The notes under the pieces are model-generated. The model was not told the DNA's origin and did no database searches. It saw only the letters and a program-made list of their open reading frames with translations. Source: Humibacillus sp. DSM 29435 (lineage in GTDB: Bacteria > Actinomycetota > Actinomycetes > Actinomycetales > Dermatophilaceae). Taken from it: 64,000 bases of DNA. The translations under genes and the position numbers were made by a program. Positions 63,277 to 64,000 of this stretch are shown one piece after another. Each line of letters begins with the position of its first letter. Positions within the stretch are counted from its first letter, which is position 1. The stretch lies in the NCBI RefSeq assembly GCF_001758225.1, contig NZ_MAST01000009.1, positions 1 to 64,000 on the forward strand, written 5' to 3'.

Positions 63277-63636
63277 ATGGCCATTGCTCGCTACCCCAGC
63301 TTCGTTCTCGACTGCCCCGACGCGGAGGCGCTCGCCACCTTCTACGGCACACTGCTCGGCTGGACGGTCAAGGCCTCCGACGGGTGGGGCGAGATTCGCG
63401 ACGAGAGCGGGCAGCAGTGCATCTGCTTCCAGCAGGTGCAGGCCTACACCGCGCCCCAGTGGCCTGGGCAGAACGTGCCGCAGCAGGTGCACCTCGACGT
63501 CATGGTCGAGAGCCTCGACGCGGCCGAGCCGGAGGTGCTGGCGCTGGGAGCGACGAAGCCCGAGCACCAGCCCGGAACGACGTTCCGCGTGTTTCTCGAC
63601 CCGGCCGGTCACCCGTTCTGCCTCTGCGTCGACTGA
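63277..63636 (+). CDS. VOC (glyoxalase-like) family protein
   Basis: 119 aa, one VOC half-domain pair: SFVLDCPDAEALATFYGTLLGWTV, WGEIRDESGQQCICFQQV, HLDVMVESLDAAEPEVLALGA and FLDPAGHPFCLCVD. Metal ligands are not fully evident, and the family is broad (glyoxalase, fosfomycin resistance, dioxygenase). TAGCCT lies 7 nt before ATG 63277 and AAGGAG is too far to serve as ribosome-binding site, so it may be leaderless. Confidence 0.82.
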   Translation: MAIARYPSFVLDCPDAEALATFYGTLLGWTVKASDGWGEIRDESGQQCICFQQVQAYTAPQWPGQNVPQQVHLDVMVESLDAAEPEVLALGATKPEHQPGTTFRVFLDPAGHPFCLCVD

Positions 63637-63720
63637 CGCAGCTGCGCCTTGATCGGCGCCGCTCCGCTTCGGGTGACTCGATCACGTGAGGCGGATGCCG
63701 TCGGATGCCGCCCCGTGCCG

Positions 63721-64000
63721 TCAGCCGCGGGACGCCAGCTCGCCGGGGGTGTCGACGTCGGTACCGGTGGCGAGGTCGCCGCACTCGACCAGTCGGTGCG
63801 GGTGCTCGCGGTAGTAGTCGCGAGCGCCCCGGTCACCCACCGCTGACGTGGCCACGGGCAACCAGTGGTCGCGGCCGATCAGGGCGGGATGCCCTGGCAC
63901 GCCCTCGTAGGCCGCTCGGCCCAGCTGGCCGCGCCAGTGCACGGCAGCCGGCGCTGCGGCATCCGGGTCAGAGCTGGTGGCCTGGCCGGCGAAGGCCGTG
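63721..64000 (-). CDS. MocA-like molybdenum cofactor nucleotidyltransferase, partial
   Basis: The C-terminal 93 residues of a minus-strand gene that extends past the window end. GHPALIGRDHW, GDRGARDYYREHPHRLVECGDLATGTDVDTPGEL matches the C-terminal part of MocA/MobA-like CTP- or GTP-transferases. A second such protein (the gene at 29657) is in the window. With the cox cluster it suggests cytosine-type molybdopterin, but this is inference. Confidence 0.75.
   Translation of the reverse strand, partial: TAFAGQATSSDPDAAAPAAVHWRGQLGRAAYEGVPGHPALIGRDHWLPVATSAVGDRGARDYYREHPHRLVECGDLATGTDVDTPGELASRG

Overview
The window is GC-rich actinobacterial DNA. GTG starts are common, genes are tightly packed with GTGA/ATGA overlaps, and several genes have a TANNNT box 6-7 nt before the start codon and no ribosome-binding site, which suggests leaderless transcripts. 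The DtxR-type MntR, a class F-like sortase, an ECF41 sigma factor and form II CO-dehydrogenase-like genes fit an Actinomycetia chromosome, perhaps near Intrasporangiaceae/Micrococcales. That placement is inference. No rRNA, tRNA or CRISPR array was recognised.

Layout. 0.1-3.7 kb: two-component system and a GT87-type membrane glycosyltransferase. 4.3-10.6 kb: AAA ATPase, lipoproteins, pyridoxal kinase, rhodanese, DUF2752 and CD225 proteins. 10.7-16.2 kb is a manganese block: a 20-bp palindromic operator, an Nramp transporter, MntR, then (after a baeRF-like gene, its decayed copy and a small antitoxin-like gene) a TerC-like gene with a large internal deletion behind a yybP-ykoY-type riboswitch. 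16.4-19.9 kb: NarL-type two-component system divergent from an ABC-2 exporter. 20.2-29.6 kb: glutaminase, Nei/Fpg glycosylase, App1 phosphatase, a 51-52 bp tandem-repeat array, a penicillin-binding protein, an N-acetylmuramoyl-L-alanine amidase and a lipoprotein. 29.6-34.6 kb: molybdenum-cofactor genes (MobA-like, FdhD, MoeA) around YciI and ABC-F genes. 35.8-37.5 kb: a Thr/Pro-repeat surface protein beside its likely sortase. 38.4-47.8 kb: a molybdenum hydroxylase cluster (coxS-L-M-G, and moxR-coxE-xdhC) with an aldo/keto reductase between.

47.8-54.6 kb is an accessory region with poorly conserved hypothetical genes, an IS21-family remnant made of two IstB halves facing each other, a frameshifted membrane protein and a GIY-YIG protein. 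54.7-61.1 kb is the most unusual part: a GTPase, a phospholipase D, a fusion of a putative immunity-type domain with a rifampicin ADP-ribosyltransferase (Arr), a coupled pair of very small zinc-finger proteins, a broken HTH/nucleotidyltransferase pair, and then a mosaic of truncated second copies of three genes of this window (the GTPase, the DUF2200 gene and arr) around an intact HigBA-like toxin-antitoxin module. 61.1-64 kb: ECF41 sigma factor with its AhpD-like partner, DUF2200, VOC, and a MocA-like gene cut by the window edge.

The molybdenum genes probably act together: MobA/MoeA/FdhD-type proteins and XdhC serve cofactor synthesis and insertion, MoxR/CoxE serve maturation, and CoxSLM is the enzyme. 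The manganese genes balance uptake (Nramp/MntR) against export or detoxification (riboswitch/TerC), although this TerC may be non-functional.
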